Assembly (NCBI RefSeq): GCF_003852525.1
Contig: NZ_QAJL01000001.1
Span: 358,983-422,982, forward strand
Reading direction: 5' to 3'
DNA from: Pedobacter sp. KBW06
Lineage (GTDB): Bacteria > Bacteroidota > Bacteroidia > Sphingobacteriales > Sphingobacteriaceae
Length of the DNA: 64,000 bases
Shown here: one piece after another, positions 28,890 through 38,337 of the stretch
Numbering within the stretch: position 1 is the first letter of the stretch
Layout of the letters: every line of letters starts with the position of its first letter
Translations under genes and position numbers: made by a program
The notes under the pieces: model-generated
Told to the model about the DNA's origin: nothing
Database searches by the model: none
What the model saw: only the letters and a program-made list of their open reading frames with translations

Positions 28890-29768
28890 CTATTTGCCTG
28901 TGGCAGTATACTTAAACTTGAGGATGTTGCCATTGGTCAGCTCATCTCCCTCGTTCGAAATATACAGGTTCAGGTCTTTGTCGAAGGCTATCCCCTCCGG
29001 TTGGTTGTAGAGTGAAGAGCTCAGGCGGTGAATTGCTTTCACTTTCCAGTTTTCATCTGCAATCAATAACAATTTATTGGCCGATGCGAGAATGTACCAT
29101 TCTTTGGTCTTCGGGTTTTTGGTCAGTGCAGAAGGGCTTAAACTAGCTTTAAGCTTAGGGTTCATCGCTTTGATCTGCTCCAGGTCGATGCTGAAAGTAC
29201 TTTCCGGAATCAGGCTATCGATTTCAGCTTTATAATTGAGTACATAACCTGTTGTCGTTTTCTTCTTCTTATCTACCGGGCATGATTTACACAATATATA
29301 AACCTTGCTGTTTTCTTCGTCGGCATATAAGCTTTCATACTCTCCTTTCGGGACCAGTCCTTTGCTGTGTTTCACGTGTTCTGCCTCTTCTTTAACCGCT
29401 TCCGCAAAGGGAAAGGAGAAAAGATGCCCATTGCTTTTCAATACAAAGATCTTTTCTTTTAAGATCGCGATGTCTTCATAATCCCCCTTAGCTGCAAAAC
29501 GCACATTTTTCTGGTCTTTGATGTCCCATTTCTGGCGAAATACCTTTCCATCTTCATCCTGAATGGAATAAACGGTATCCGGCTGCCCTTTATAAAAAGT
29601 GATGCCGGAAATTTCCAGCAGGCTTTCGGGCATGTTGAACTTATCAGGTTTCTCCAGGTTGTAACCTGCGGGGCTGCTGAATTTAGAGGCTACGGGTTTG
29701 CAGGCATAAAAAATTAATAAGGCCAGCAACGGAAGAATATAGAATAGTTTAGTATAGACTTTTTTCAT
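28890..29768 (-). CDS. SdiA-regulated-type beta-propeller lipoprotein
   Basis: A 292-residue protein with a lipoprotein signal (lipobox Cys23 in LLIFYACKP) and a propeller made of repeated strands, such as LLEISGITFYKGQPDTVYSIQDEDG near 50, YEDIAILKEKIFVLKS near 96 and NQPEGIAFDKDLNLYISNEGDEL near 255. The pattern fits the SdiA-regulated/phytase-like esterase superfamily, whose natural substrates are often unknown. It sits 12 bp behind ppk, so a link to phosphate esters or polyphosphate outside the cytoplasm is possible but not shown. Confidence 0.82.
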   Translation of the reverse strand: MKKVYTKLFYILPLLALLIFYACKPVASKFSSPAGYNLEKPDKFNMPESLLEISGITFYKGQPDTVYSIQDEDGKVFRQKWDIKDQKNVRFAAKGDYEDIAILKEKIFVLKSNGHLFSFPFAEAVKEEAEHVKHSKGLVPKGEYESLYADEENSKVYILCKSCPVDKKKKTTTGYVLNYKAEIDSLIPESTFSIDLEQIKAMNPKLKASLSPSALTKNPKTKEWYILASANKLLLIADENWKVKAIHRLSSSLYNQPEGIAFDKDLNLYISNEGDELTNGNILKFKYTATGK

Positions 29769-29780
29769 AAAATACGTTCA

Positions 29781-31778
29781 TTAATTAACATTGAACTTTT
29801 GTAACAACTGGTAAATGGCTTCCTGAGAACGCAATGGGTTTGGGCCATTAAGCGCTTCATTCTGCATCGTCGCACTGATATTTACCGCCTGCACATTATC
29901 CTGAAGCTGCAAGGTAATAATTTCCATAATCAGACGTTTCAAATCAGCGTCATATAACGGAAAACACACCTCAATCCGGCTATAAATATTTCTATTCATC
30001 CAGTCGGCGGAGCCCATATAGATGTCGTTTTCTCCATTATTGTGGAAGATAAAGATCCTTCCATGTTCCAGATAACGGTCAACAATCCTCCTTACAGTAA
30101 TGTTTTCGCTCAGTCCGGCTTGTCCTGGAACCAGGCAGCAAATGCCACGGATGATGAGCTGGATCTTTACCCCTGCCTGTGATGCTTCATAGAGCTTAGT
30201 GATGAGCACCTGTTCTTCCAGGTTGTTCATTTTGATGACAATGCTGGCAGGCAATCCTTGCTCTGCATGGTCAATTTCCCTTTGAATCAGGTCAAGAAAG
30301 ACCTTTTGCAGGTTAAACTGTGCCACCAGCAGGTGTTCAAATGAGATCTGATCTTCATCGGCAGGAGTTTTCTTCTTCTTGCTTAAAAAGCCGAATAAAG
30401 ATTCCAGTTCCTGCAGCATCGGCTGATGTGCAGTCAGCAAAATATGATCGGTATAGAATTTCGCCGTGCTTTCGTTTAAATTACCCGTTGCCAGTAAACC
30501 AAGGTATTGAGTTTCTCCTTCAATAGTACGTTTGACCAGGCCTACTTTGGCATGGACTTTCAGGTCCAGATTGCTATAGACAATCCTTACCCCCGCCGCC
30601 TTCATCTGCTTGGCCCATTTGATGTTGTTTGCTTCATCAAAACGCGCTTTCAGTTCTACCAGGACCACAACTTTCTTTCCGTTTTTCGCGGCAGTCATCA
30701 GTGCATTGACGATCCTGGAATTGCTGGCTACCCGATAAAGGGTTACATAAATCTCCTCTACGGAAACATCATTTGAAGCTTCATTGAAAAAGCGGAGTAC
30801 CGCGTCGTAATTCTGGTACGGAACATTGATTAAAATGTCTTTCCGCAGGATATGGTTAAAAAGCGTGTCTTTTTCTGCAATTCGCTCTGCCACCGCAGCA
30901 GGCCATTTCGGGTATCCGAACTGTTTGCCATCCAATGGAAAGTTATTGAGGTCTTTTAAATTATGGTAAGTTCCGCCTTCCACCACTGCTGCTTTATGCA
31001 GGTTCAGGGCATGGATCACGCGGTATATGTTTCTCAACGGGATTCCCGGTTCATAAAGAAAGCGGGTAGCAAAACCAAAATCACGGGTCTCCAGCTGTTT
31101 TTCCAGGGCAATGGTGATGTCTTCGGCATACTCCTGCCCTATCTTTAAAGCGGCATTCCGGGTGATCTTCAGGTTATAAGCACCATGGATCACATCATGA
31201 GGAAACAGATAAGCCAGGTGATGTTTGATGATGTCTTCCAGAAACACCACATATTGTTCTTCTCCGGCAGGAATCGCATACAGGCGCTGCAAGACCTCCG
31301 AAGGAATACTGATCAGCTCCATGCGTTCCGTACCTTGCTGATCCCTTAAAATGATAACCTGGTAGAGTTTATTGTTTTCGGCAAAGAAGTCCGTCAGGTC
31401 GCGGTCAATACAAACCGAGTGAATATAAGCAAGCACTTCATTAAAGAAGATGTCTGAAACCTGCGCGGAAATGGATGCAGGAATAGGTTTATTGTATAAC
31501 CAATGGATATTTTGAGCTTCCAGTTCAGGCAGGATCTGTTTCACCATGATCTCGCCAAACTTTTGCTGCTGCTGGTTGATCTTCTGTTTCGCCAGCTCAA
31601 AGTCCCACATCAGGACCGGCATTCTCACCCTGTAAAACTCATCCAGATTGGAAGAATAGATCGAGAGAAATTTAATGCGTTCCAGAATGGGCACTGTAGC
31701 TTTGGAAGCTTCCATCAGCACCCGTTCATTAAAGCTCAGCCAGCTTAAATCCCGGTTAAAAAATACAGCAGACTCCAT
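29781..31778 (-). CDS. ppk1: polyphosphate kinase 1
   Basis: A 665-residue enzyme that polymerises the gamma-phosphate of ATP into polyphosphate, reversibly. All four PPK1 regions are visible: the N-terminal block FFNRDLSWLSFNERVL (6-21), the head domain, and two phospholipase-D-like halves with the phosphorylated histidine in LKVHAKVGL (His409) and the second histidine motif FHNNGENDIYMGSADWMNRN near 590. Length is normal. It is translated almost directly after the HD-PycTM gene (1-bp gap), so the two products are made together. Confidence 0.95.
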   Translation of the reverse strand: MESAVFFNRDLSWLSFNERVLMEASKATVPILERIKFLSIYSSNLDEFYRVRMPVLMWDFELAKQKINQQQQKFGEIMVKQILPELEAQNIHWLYNKPIPASISAQVSDIFFNEVLAYIHSVCIDRDLTDFFAENNKLYQVIILRDQQGTERMELISIPSEVLQRLYAIPAGEEQYVVFLEDIIKHHLAYLFPHDVIHGAYNLKITRNAALKIGQEYAEDITIALEKQLETRDFGFATRFLYEPGIPLRNIYRVIHALNLHKAAVVEGGTYHNLKDLNNFPLDGKQFGYPKWPAAVAERIAEKDTLFNHILRKDILINVPYQNYDAVLRFFNEASNDVSVEEIYVTLYRVASNSRIVNALMTAAKNGKKVVVLVELKARFDEANNIKWAKQMKAAGVRIVYSNLDLKVHAKVGLVKRTIEGETQYLGLLATGNLNESTAKFYTDHILLTAHQPMLQELESLFGFLSKKKKTPADEDQISFEHLLVAQFNLQKVFLDLIQREIDHAEQGLPASIVIKMNNLEEQVLITKLYEASQAGVKIQLIIRGICCLVPGQAGLSENITVRRIVDRYLEHGRIFIFHNNGENDIYMGSADWMNRNIYSRIEVCFPLYDADLKRLIMEIITLQLQDNVQAVNISATMQNEALNGPNPLRSQEAIYQLLQKFNVN

Positions 31779-31779
31779 A

Positions 31780-32991
31780 TTATAAAGTAACCAGGAACGA
31801 AGCCAGGATAAAGGCCACTACTGAGATGACAATTCCAAACATAAATACGTTATAGGCGATCCTTAAAAGACGGTATTTACGACCAAGAACTACCCCCTGG
31901 GAGTAAAGGTCTTTGATCAGACTTCCATAAAGGAAATCGCGGTCTTCCATCATTTTTATCATTCCTCCTTCATAATCAGGAAGGCTCATGCGGTAAAAGT
32001 TACCGAAGAACAAAAGGTTGACCTTTTTATTATTGATGTCTTCAGGTGTAAATACCCCTGTTGGGATAGAAGGGCGTGTTGCGAGAATGGAAAACACCAT
32101 GGTCACCACGCAAATCACCAGTAATATTAAGGTAGGAATGATCAGGTGCGGGTTGTCTTCGAGTTTTCTTAACAGAATACTCAGGATCACCGACAATATA
32201 ATGGAGTTGGTAGAAATCATGATGTGCGCCTTATTGTCGGCCATATCACTCAGGCGCTGATGGTTGGTAGAAGTGATCCGGAACATGGTTTCAATTCCCC
32301 TTTCCGGCCTGTCGCTCTTTTTCTTTTTATCTTTTTTCGTTTCCGAAGGTTCAACAGGCTCACTGGCCACAGCAACAACTGCCGTTTCCTTCTGTGCGGC
32401 TACTGCTTTATGCTCCAATTCGGCCAGGTTCTCCGCTTTTTTTGCATTCAGGAGGTTCTGACAATAAGCGGTATGGTAATGGTGTGCTTTAAAAAGAGCG
32501 ATGGTTTTCAATCTCCATTCATCTTTATCCAGTGCCCGGTCGCAGAAAGCTTCCGCTTCCTTACGCATGAGTTTGTTTCTTTCTTTAAAGCTGTTGCTGC
32601 CTAAATGATAAAGGTCTGCATCGCAAACGATCTGTTCCAAAAGTCCTTCAGGGCTCTGGGGCATTTTGGTGGCCAGGATACAATTGATCACTTTATCAAT
32701 CACTTCTGCGCTAACGCCTTTCTCTTTCAGGAATTCCGTAGCGAGGCCTGCCCCGCTGGCCTCATGTTGCTGACAATCGAAAAAGTAACCAAGGTCGTGG
32801 AACCAGCTGGCAGCGGTAACAATAAAAAAATCTTCATCTGAAAGCTGATAGTGATTGGCGATTTTCACCGCATTCTCTACAACCTGTTCGGTATGGTTTA
32901 GGTTATGATATATAAGTCTGACATCGTTTTTTGCATGGAATACGTTGGCAACGTGCGATCTCAACTGGTCTAATATTTCCCTATAATTCAT
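31780..32991 (-). CDS. HD phosphohydrolase fused to a Pycsar-effector-like (DUF5706) membrane domain
   Basis: A 403-residue protein in two parts. Residues 1-180 are an HD-domain phosphohydrolase: His33, the HD pair His65-Asp66 in WFHDLGY, and Asp124/Asp126 in CDADLYHLG. A charged Lys-rich linker (185-230) leads to residues 232-403, which match my memory of the PycTM/DUF5706 family: ADNKAHIMISTNSIILSV (251-268), a second helix near 284-304 and a last helix near 380-402. PycTM effectors respond to cyclic pyrimidine nucleotides in Pycsar defence, but no pyrimidine cyclase is encoded nearby. It is the first gene of the polyphosphate kinase operon. Confidence 0.85.
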   Translation of the reverse strand: MNYREILDQLRSHVANVFHAKNDVRLIYHNLNHTEQVVENAVKIANHYQLSDEDFFIVTAASWFHDLGYFFDCQQHEASGAGLATEFLKEKGVSAEVIDKVINCILATKMPQSPEGLLEQIVCDADLYHLGSNSFKERNKLMRKEAEAFCDRALDKDEWRLKTIALFKAHHYHTAYCQNLLNAKKAENLAELEHKAVAAQKETAVVAVASEPVEPSETKKDKKKKSDRPERGIETMFRITSTNHQRLSDMADNKAHIMISTNSIILSVILSILLRKLEDNPHLIIPTLILLVICVVTMVFSILATRPSIPTGVFTPEDINNKKVNLLFFGNFYRMSLPDYEGGMIKMMEDRDFLYGSLIKDLYSQGVVLGRKYRLLRIAYNVFMFGIVISVVAFILASFLVTL

Positions 32992-33322
32992 CTGGTATGC
33001 TATTGTTTTTCTTAGTAAATACTTCTTTTCATGGCTTAAGAAACCATCATAAGCCTGTTTTATCCTCTTTTACAGGTTACAGACTGAGACTGATTTCTTA
33101 ATCTATCACTCGCTCTTACTTGTTGGTTGATGATATAAATATGGGGGTTTTAATTTTCATATTTAAAATTACTTTAAAAGATGTCATAACTTCTATTTTT
33201 CATCAGGATTATATTTGTTTTTTAAAGGTAATGAAGCGAAGATAAGCATAGTCATTCCTGTTTGTAAGAGGTATGCTTATGATGGTTTCGGAATGGTTTC
33301 TGATCTGTATCAAGGGAGAAAG
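32992..33322. other. intergenic region between the ppk operon and ccoI
   Basis: About 330 A/T-rich bases between divergent operons. Apart from the CRP/FNR-type site that begins at 33323, I see no gene, stable hairpin, tRNA or clear TAnnTTTG promoter for the minus-strand operon. The promoter of the HD-PycTM gene must lie here but is not recognisable to me. Confidence 0.5.
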
Positions 33323-33365
33323 TGACGCTCGTCATATTTATCTATAACCGGAAGCCGGAACTTTG
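33323..33365 (+). promoter_or_regulatory. FixK/FNR-type site and -7 element of ccoI (class II geometry)
   Basis: TGACGCTCGTCA (33323-33334) is a TGA-N6-TCA box preceded by AAAG. GAACTTTG (33358-33365), one mismatch from TAnnTTTG, begins 29.5 bp from the box centre. This places the box near -41 to the start, the class II activator position, and predicts a start near 33370, 14 nt ahead of the ATG at 33384. Confidence 0.65.
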
Positions 33366-33383
33366 GAAATATCGAATTTCCTT

Positions 33384-35783
33384 ATGTTAGCACAGAAAAC
33401 CATAGCCCAGGAAACCCAATGTTACCATTGTGGTGACGACCTCCCAAAAAGCCCTTACACGCTGGACGACAAGCCTTTTTGCTGTCTGGGATGCCAGGGT
33501 GTTTATCAGCTTTTATCGAGGCATGACCTTGGGAACTATTACGCTTACAACGATGTTCCGGGGCAAACACAAAAGAACGGAGCGCAGCATTTTGAGTACC
33601 TGGATGAAGCAGGTATTGCTGCCAATCTGCTGGATTACAGTGATGAAAAAATCAGTGTCATTACCTTATATATTCCTGCCATCCATTGCAGCTCCTGTAT
33701 CTGGCTACTGGAACATCTCCATAAAATAAAGCCCGGCATTCTTCAATCCAGGATCGATTTCCTGAAAAAGCAGGTGGTGGTCACCTATAAAAACAAGGAA
33801 TTGTCCCTGCGGCAACTTGTGGAAACCTTATCAGCCATTGGCTATGAGCCCCTGATCAGTTTACAGGATGTGGTAAAAAAGCAGAAATCTGACCATTCTG
33901 AAAGGAACCTGATCACTAAAATTGCGGTCGCGGGTTTCTGCTTTGGCAATGTCATGCTGCTTAGCTTCCCGGATTATTTCGGAATTACAAACCTGGATCA
34001 GGAGTTCAAATCTTTCTTCGGATGGATGAACCTCGCTTTTTCCATCCCTGTCGTATTTTATAGCGGGAGGGATTACTTTATCTCGGCCTGGAACAATTTA
34101 AAAAACGGCATCTTAAACCTTGATTTTCCGCTTGCTTTAGGGATTGCCGTGATGTTTATCCGCTCTATTGCAGAAATCGGGAGCAATACAGGAGCCGGTT
34201 TCGTAGATACGCTCTGCGGACTGGTATTTTTCCTGCTCGTTGGGAAATGGATGCAACAGCATACTTATCACCACCTTTCCTTTGAACGTGATTACCGTTC
34301 TTATTTCCCGGTTGCCGTTACGCTGATCGGAAAAGATGGCGAAAAACCGATTCCATTGAATGAGCTGAAGGTTGCAGACCGCATCCTGATCCGCAGCAAC
34401 GAGATCATTCCGGCAGATGCCATCTTATTAAAAGGAGATGCAGAAATGGATTTCAGCTTCGTAACAGGCGAATCCCAGCCGGTAAAAAAGGTATTGGGAG
34501 AAGTGGTGTATGCTGGCGGCCGACAACTTTCCGGCGCACTGGAACTGGAAGTCGTAAAGCCTGTTTCTCAAAGTTACCTCACCCAATTGTGGAACAATGA
34601 AGCCTTTTTTGGAGAGAAAAACCGCATCAGAACCTTTAGCGACCGGGCGAGTAAATACTTCAGCATTGTGCTGCTGAGTATTGCCATCGGCGCGGCGGCT
34701 TTCTGGATGTTTAAAGGAGATACCGGAAAAGCGGTGGCTTCCTTTACTGCGGTGCTCATTATTGCCTGCCCCTGTGCCCTGGCTTTAAGTTCTCCATTTA
34801 CACTTGCTGCCGTACTGAGCATTTTCGACAAGAATAAATTCTACCTGAAGAATACCGCCGTGATCGAAGAACTGGCCCGCATCAATACCTATGTATTTGA
34901 TAAAACAGGGACGATCACCAATCCCGATGTCAGCGGATTTACCTTTGAAGGATCTGTTACCGAAGAGGAGAAACAGCTGATCAATGACCTCGCCAGAAAC
35001 TCCGGACATCCCCTGAGCAGGGAGCTGGTCAAATGGCTGAACAGGCCTGCGAAATATACCGTTGGAAAATACATGGAAAAAGTAGGCCGCGGAATTACGG
35101 GAACGGTCAACGGCAATACCTTAAAACTGGGAAGTGCTTCCTTCCTGGGCTTAGAGATGCAACAGCCGGCAAAAGGAGCAGTCGTACATATCATTATCAA
35201 TGAGCAGTACCGGGGTTTCTTTTGTTCTGAACAACAGTGGAGGTCTGGGTTCAAAGAGCTGATTTTTAAGCTGGGTAAAGCCGCGGACCTTCACCTGCTC
35301 TCCGGTGATCAGGATCAGGACAAACAAACACTGATCCCCTTTTTCCCCCGTGCACAACAGATGCATTTTAAGCAAAGTCCGCAAAATAAGCTGGACTATA
35401 TTGTTCGGCTTCAATCCTCCGGCAGGAAAGTCTTAATGTTTGGAGACGGCCTGAATGATGCCGGAGCTTTAAAACAGAGCGATCTTGGTGTTGCGGTAAC
35501 GGACAACATCAATAACTTCTCTCCGGGTTGTGACGCCATTCTCGACGGAAGGAGCTTCTATAAGATCCCGCAATTTATTCAGCAGGCAAAAGATGCGGTA
35601 AAAGTGATTCACATGAGCTTTGCGATTTCCCTGACCTATAATGCGCTGGGCTTGTACTTTGCCGTTCAGGGCATGCTTTCTCCACTGATTGCAGCGGTGC
35701 TAATGCCGATTAGTACCGTTACGATCATTCTATTCACCAGCATTGCAGCAAGACTGTACGCGAAGAAAAACCAATTGCTATGA
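33384..35783 (+). CDS. ccoI: cbb3-oxidase copper-transporting P-type ATPase CcoI
   Basis: A 799-residue P1B ATPase that moves copper to the periplasm for cbb3 assembly. An N-terminal cysteine segment (CYHCGDDL, then CCLGCQGVY) precedes a heavy-metal-associated domain with Cys102 and Cys105 (CSSC). The transmembrane CPC motif is Cys462-Pro-Cys464 and the phosphorylated Asp506 lies in DKTGT. An in-frame TTG at 33363 exists, but the ATG at 33384 (MLAQKT) is preferred because the predicted transcription start lies between them. It overlaps ccoS by 4 bp. Confidence 0.95.
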   Translation: MLAQKTIAQETQCYHCGDDLPKSPYTLDDKPFCCLGCQGVYQLLSRHDLGNYYAYNDVPGQTQKNGAQHFEYLDEAGIAANLLDYSDEKISVITLYIPAIHCSSCIWLLEHLHKIKPGILQSRIDFLKKQVVVTYKNKELSLRQLVETLSAIGYEPLISLQDVVKKQKSDHSERNLITKIAVAGFCFGNVMLLSFPDYFGITNLDQEFKSFFGWMNLAFSIPVVFYSGRDYFISAWNNLKNGILNLDFPLALGIAVMFIRSIAEIGSNTGAGFVDTLCGLVFFLLVGKWMQQHTYHHLSFERDYRSYFPVAVTLIGKDGEKPIPLNELKVADRILIRSNEIIPADAILLKGDAEMDFSFVTGESQPVKKVLGEVVYAGGRQLSGALELEVVKPVSQSYLTQLWNNEAFFGEKNRIRTFSDRASKYFSIVLLSIAIGAAAFWMFKGDTGKAVASFTAVLIIACPCALALSSPFTLAAVLSIFDKNKFYLKNTAVIEELARINTYVFDKTGTITNPDVSGFTFEGSVTEEEKQLINDLARNSGHPLSRELVKWLNRPAKYTVGKYMEKVGRGITGTVNGNTLKLGSASFLGLEMQQPAKGAVVHIIINEQYRGFFCSEQQWRSGFKELIFKLGKAADLHLLSGDQDQDKQTLIPFFPRAQQMHFKQSPQNKLDYIVRLQSSGRKVLMFGDGLNDAGALKQSDLGVAVTDNINNFSPGCDAILDGRSFYKIPQFIQQAKDAVKVIHMSFAISLTYNALGLYFAVQGMLSPLIAAVLMPISTVTIILFTSIAARLYAKKNQLL

Positions 35784-35965
35784 ACATCATTTACTTTCTG
35801 ATCGGATGCAGCATCCTGCTTGCACTGATCTTCCTGCTGGCCTTTTTCTGGGCCAGCCGAACGGGGCAGAACGATGATACCTATACCCCTTCGGTGCGCA
35901 TCCTGTTCGATGATGAGGTCCAGCCTGTAAAGGAGGACATAAAAAGTGACGAAGATCACACTTAG
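35780..35965 (+). CDS. ccoS: cbb3-type oxidase assembly protein CcoS
   Basis: A 61-residue single-pass membrane protein (helix about 4-25, FLLAFFWASRTGQNDD after it) needed in other bacteria for copper and heme insertion into cbb3 oxidase. The short acidic C-terminus (VRILFDDEVQ) is typical. It overlaps ccoI by ATGA. Its last codons contain the CRP/FNR-type box that controls ccoN, so the coding and regulatory sequences overlap. Confidence 0.93.
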   Translation: MNIIYFLIGCSILLALIFLLAFFWASRTGQNDDTYTPSVRILFDDEVQPVKEDIKSDEDHT

Positions 35966-36011
35966 TGGAAATCCCTGTCATTCTATAGTCACACACACCG
36001 CCCTAATTTTA
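35947..36011 (+). promoter_or_regulatory. FixK/FNR-type site and -7 element of the ccoN operon (class I geometry)
   Basis: TGACGAAGATCA (35947-35958) is a TGA-N6-TCA box with the left flank AAAAAG. TAATTTTA (36004-36011), close to TAnnTTTG, starts 51.5 bp from the box centre, giving a box position near -62 and a leader of about 27 nt to the ATG at 36043. The hemN-operon promoter has the same box sequence at the same distance. Confidence 0.7.
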
Positions 36012-36042
36012 CAAACAATAAACAACCACTCATTATTTTAAC

Positions 36043-38154
36043 ATGACTGATAAATTTTACTACGACAACAAAATCGTCAGGAACTTCGCAGTTGCCACCA
36101 TCGTCTGGGGCATCATCGGAATGACGGTCGGATTGCTCATCGCCATGCAGCTCTTCAAGCCTGCATTAAACATGGGCTCCCAGTACACGACTTTCGGCCG
36201 GATCAGGCCATTACACACCAATGCGGTGATCTTTGCTTTTGTGGGTAACGCCATTTTTATGGGCGTTTATTACTCCCTGCAGCGACTCCTTAAAGCGAGG
36301 ATGTTCAGTGATGTACTCAGTAAAATACACTTCTGGGGATGGCAGCTGATCATTGTCTCGGCGGTGATTACCCTTCCATTAGGATTCACTTCCTCCCACG
36401 AATACGCAGAGCTGGAATGGCCGATAGATATTGCCATTACGCTGATCTGGGTCGTCTTTGGGGTCAATATGTTTGGTACGATTATCAAAAGGAGAGAAAA
36501 ACACATGTATGTGGCCATCTGGTTTTACATCGCCACATTTGTCACAGTTGCGGTATTGCACATCGTGAACTCTTTCCAGCTTCCGGTATCTGCTTTTAAA
36601 AGTTACTATTTATATGCAGGGGTTCAGGATGCACTGGTGCAATGGTGGTATGGCCACAATGCGGTTGCTTTCTTCCTGACCACCCCTTACCTGGGAATGA
36701 TGTATTATTTCCTTCCAAAAATGGCCCAGCGCCCGGTATACTCTTATAAACTGAGTATCCTTCACTTCTGGTCATTGATCTTCATCTATATCTGGGCTGG
36801 CCCACACCATTTATTATATACGTCTTTACCAAGCTGGGCCCAATCGTTGGGTGTTGCGTTCTCGATCATGCTGATTGCACCGAGCTGGGGTGGTATGATC
36901 AACGGACTGCTGACCCTGCGCGGTGCATGGGACAGGGTAAGAGAAGATTCCAGGCTTAAATTTATGGTGGTCGGCATTACCGCTTATGGTATGGCCACCT
37001 TTGAAGGACCGATGCTTGCCTTAAAACAAATCAATGCGATTGCCCACTATACCGACTGGATAGTAGCACACGTACACGTAGGTGCCTTAGGCTGGAATGG
37101 TTTCTTAACCTTCGGAATTTTATACTGGTTGATCCCCCGCATTTACAGAACGGAATTATACTCTAAAAAACTGGTTTCCTTCCACTTCTGGATTGGCACA
37201 CTGGGAATTATATTTTATGCAGTGCCTTTATATTTCGCCGGTTTCACACAAGGTCTGATGTGGAAAGAATTCAACGCCGATGGAATGCTCAGGTATCCAA
37301 ACTTCCTGGAAACGATCATACAGATCCTTCCGATGTATGTATTGAGAGCGATCGGTGGTGCTTTATACCTTGCCGGTGTGATCGTGATGACATACAACCT
37401 GATCAGAACGGTTCGTCTCGGAAAACTGGTTGCCAATGAGCCTGCTGAAGCAATGCCACTGGCGAAAGATTATGTTCCTCAGGGATCTGAGAAAAAATTA
37501 CACCGGGTGCTGGAACGTAAACCAATGGTATTCATGGTGCTTTCCTTAGTGGTGATCCTGATTGGTGGAATGATCGAAATGATGCCCACCTTTACGATCA
37601 AATCTAATATCCCTACCATTGCCAGCGTGCAGCCTTATACTCCTCTGGAGTTACAGGGACGTGATTTATACATCCGTGAAGGTTGTGTGAGCTGTCACTC
37701 TCAAATGATCCGTCCTTTCCGTTCAGAAACAGAAAGATATGGAGAATACAGTAAAGCAGGAGAGTTTGTATACGACCATCCACATTTATGGGGATCCAAA
37801 AGAACCGGACCAGATTTACAGCGTGAAGGTGGCAAATATGGCAATGTATGGCATTACAACCACATGCTGGACCCACAGACCATGTCGCCGGGAAGTATCA
37901 TGCCTCCTTACGAATGGCTGATTACCCAAAAACTCGACACGACGACAACCATCAGCAAGATCAATGCGATGCGCAGTCTGGGTGTTCCTTACGAAGAGGG
38001 TTATGAGCATACGGCCAACAGCGACCTGGACATTCAGGCCAAAGCCATTGCGGCAGACCTTCAGAAGAACAACATCAAAGTGAAAAGTGATAAAGAAATC
38101 GTTGCGCTGATTGCCTATCTGCAACGTTTGGGAACGGATATTAAAGCAAAGTAA
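36043..38154 (+). CDS. ccoNO: cbb3-type cytochrome c oxidase, fused subunits I and II (CcoNO)
   Basis: A 703-residue fusion. Residues 1-480 form CcoN with about 12 to 14 membrane helices and the heme/CuB histidines (LHTNAVIF near 51, WWYGHNAVAFF near 200, WAGPHHLLYTSLP near 247, VHVGALGWNG near 345). Residues about 495-703 are CcoO, a membrane-anchored mono-heme cytochrome c with CVSCH at 548-552. The N-O fusion is characteristic of Bacteroidota. The enzyme reduces oxygen to water with high affinity while pumping protons. Transcription probably starts at its own FNR-type promoter. Confidence 0.97.
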   Translation: MTDKFYYDNKIVRNFAVATIVWGIIGMTVGLLIAMQLFKPALNMGSQYTTFGRIRPLHTNAVIFAFVGNAIFMGVYYSLQRLLKARMFSDVLSKIHFWGWQLIIVSAVITLPLGFTSSHEYAELEWPIDIAITLIWVVFGVNMFGTIIKRREKHMYVAIWFYIATFVTVAVLHIVNSFQLPVSAFKSYYLYAGVQDALVQWWYGHNAVAFFLTTPYLGMMYYFLPKMAQRPVYSYKLSILHFWSLIFIYIWAGPHHLLYTSLPSWAQSLGVAFSIMLIAPSWGGMINGLLTLRGAWDRVREDSRLKFMVVGITAYGMATFEGPMLALKQINAIAHYTDWIVAHVHVGALGWNGFLTFGILYWLIPRIYRTELYSKKLVSFHFWIGTLGIIFYAVPLYFAGFTQGLMWKEFNADGMLRYPNFLETIIQILPMYVLRAIGGALYLAGVIVMTYNLIRTVRLGKLVANEPAEAMPLAKDYVPQGSEKKLHRVLERKPMVFMVLSLVVILIGGMIEMMPTFTIKSNIPTIASVQPYTPLELQGRDLYIREGCVSCHSQMIRPFRSETERYGEYSKAGEFVYDHPHLWGSKRTGPDLQREGGKYGNVWHYNHMLDPQTMSPGSIMPPYEWLITQKLDTTTTISKINAMRSLGVPYEEGYEHTANSDLDIQAKAIAADLQKNNIKVKSDKEIVALIAYLQRLGTDIKAK

Positions 38155-38172
38155 AATCTAAACAACAACACC

Positions 38173-38337
38173 ATGTTTAAGCAATTTTTAAATCAAGTAG
38201 ATGGAAGCCAGGTGTATTTACTCACTTCTCTGGGGATTTTCATGCTCTTTTTCTTACTGGTCGGCATTCTCCTGCTGACCATGAAAAAAGACGAAATAAA
38301 ATATATGAGTGAATTACCTTTAAAAGACGACGAGTAA
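38173..38337 (+). CDS. ccoQ: cbb3 oxidase small subunit CcoQ-like
   Basis: A 54-residue protein (MFKQFLNQVDGS start) with one membrane helix at about residues 16-37 and a short charged tail (MKKDEIKYMSEL). Position between ccoNO and ccoP and size identify it as the CcoQ-type stabilising subunit. The stop TAA overlaps the ATG of ccoP by one base (TAATG). It starts 18 bp after the ccoNO stop. Confidence 0.85.
   Translation: MFKQFLNQVDGSQVYLLTSLGIFMLFFLLVGILLLTMKKDEIKYMSELPLKDDE

Noticed and set aside
31780-32991. A Pycsar anti-phage defence system
   Set aside because: Only the effector-like membrane domain is present, fused to an HD domain. No pyrimidine cyclase or other defence gene is seen, and the partner is ppk1.
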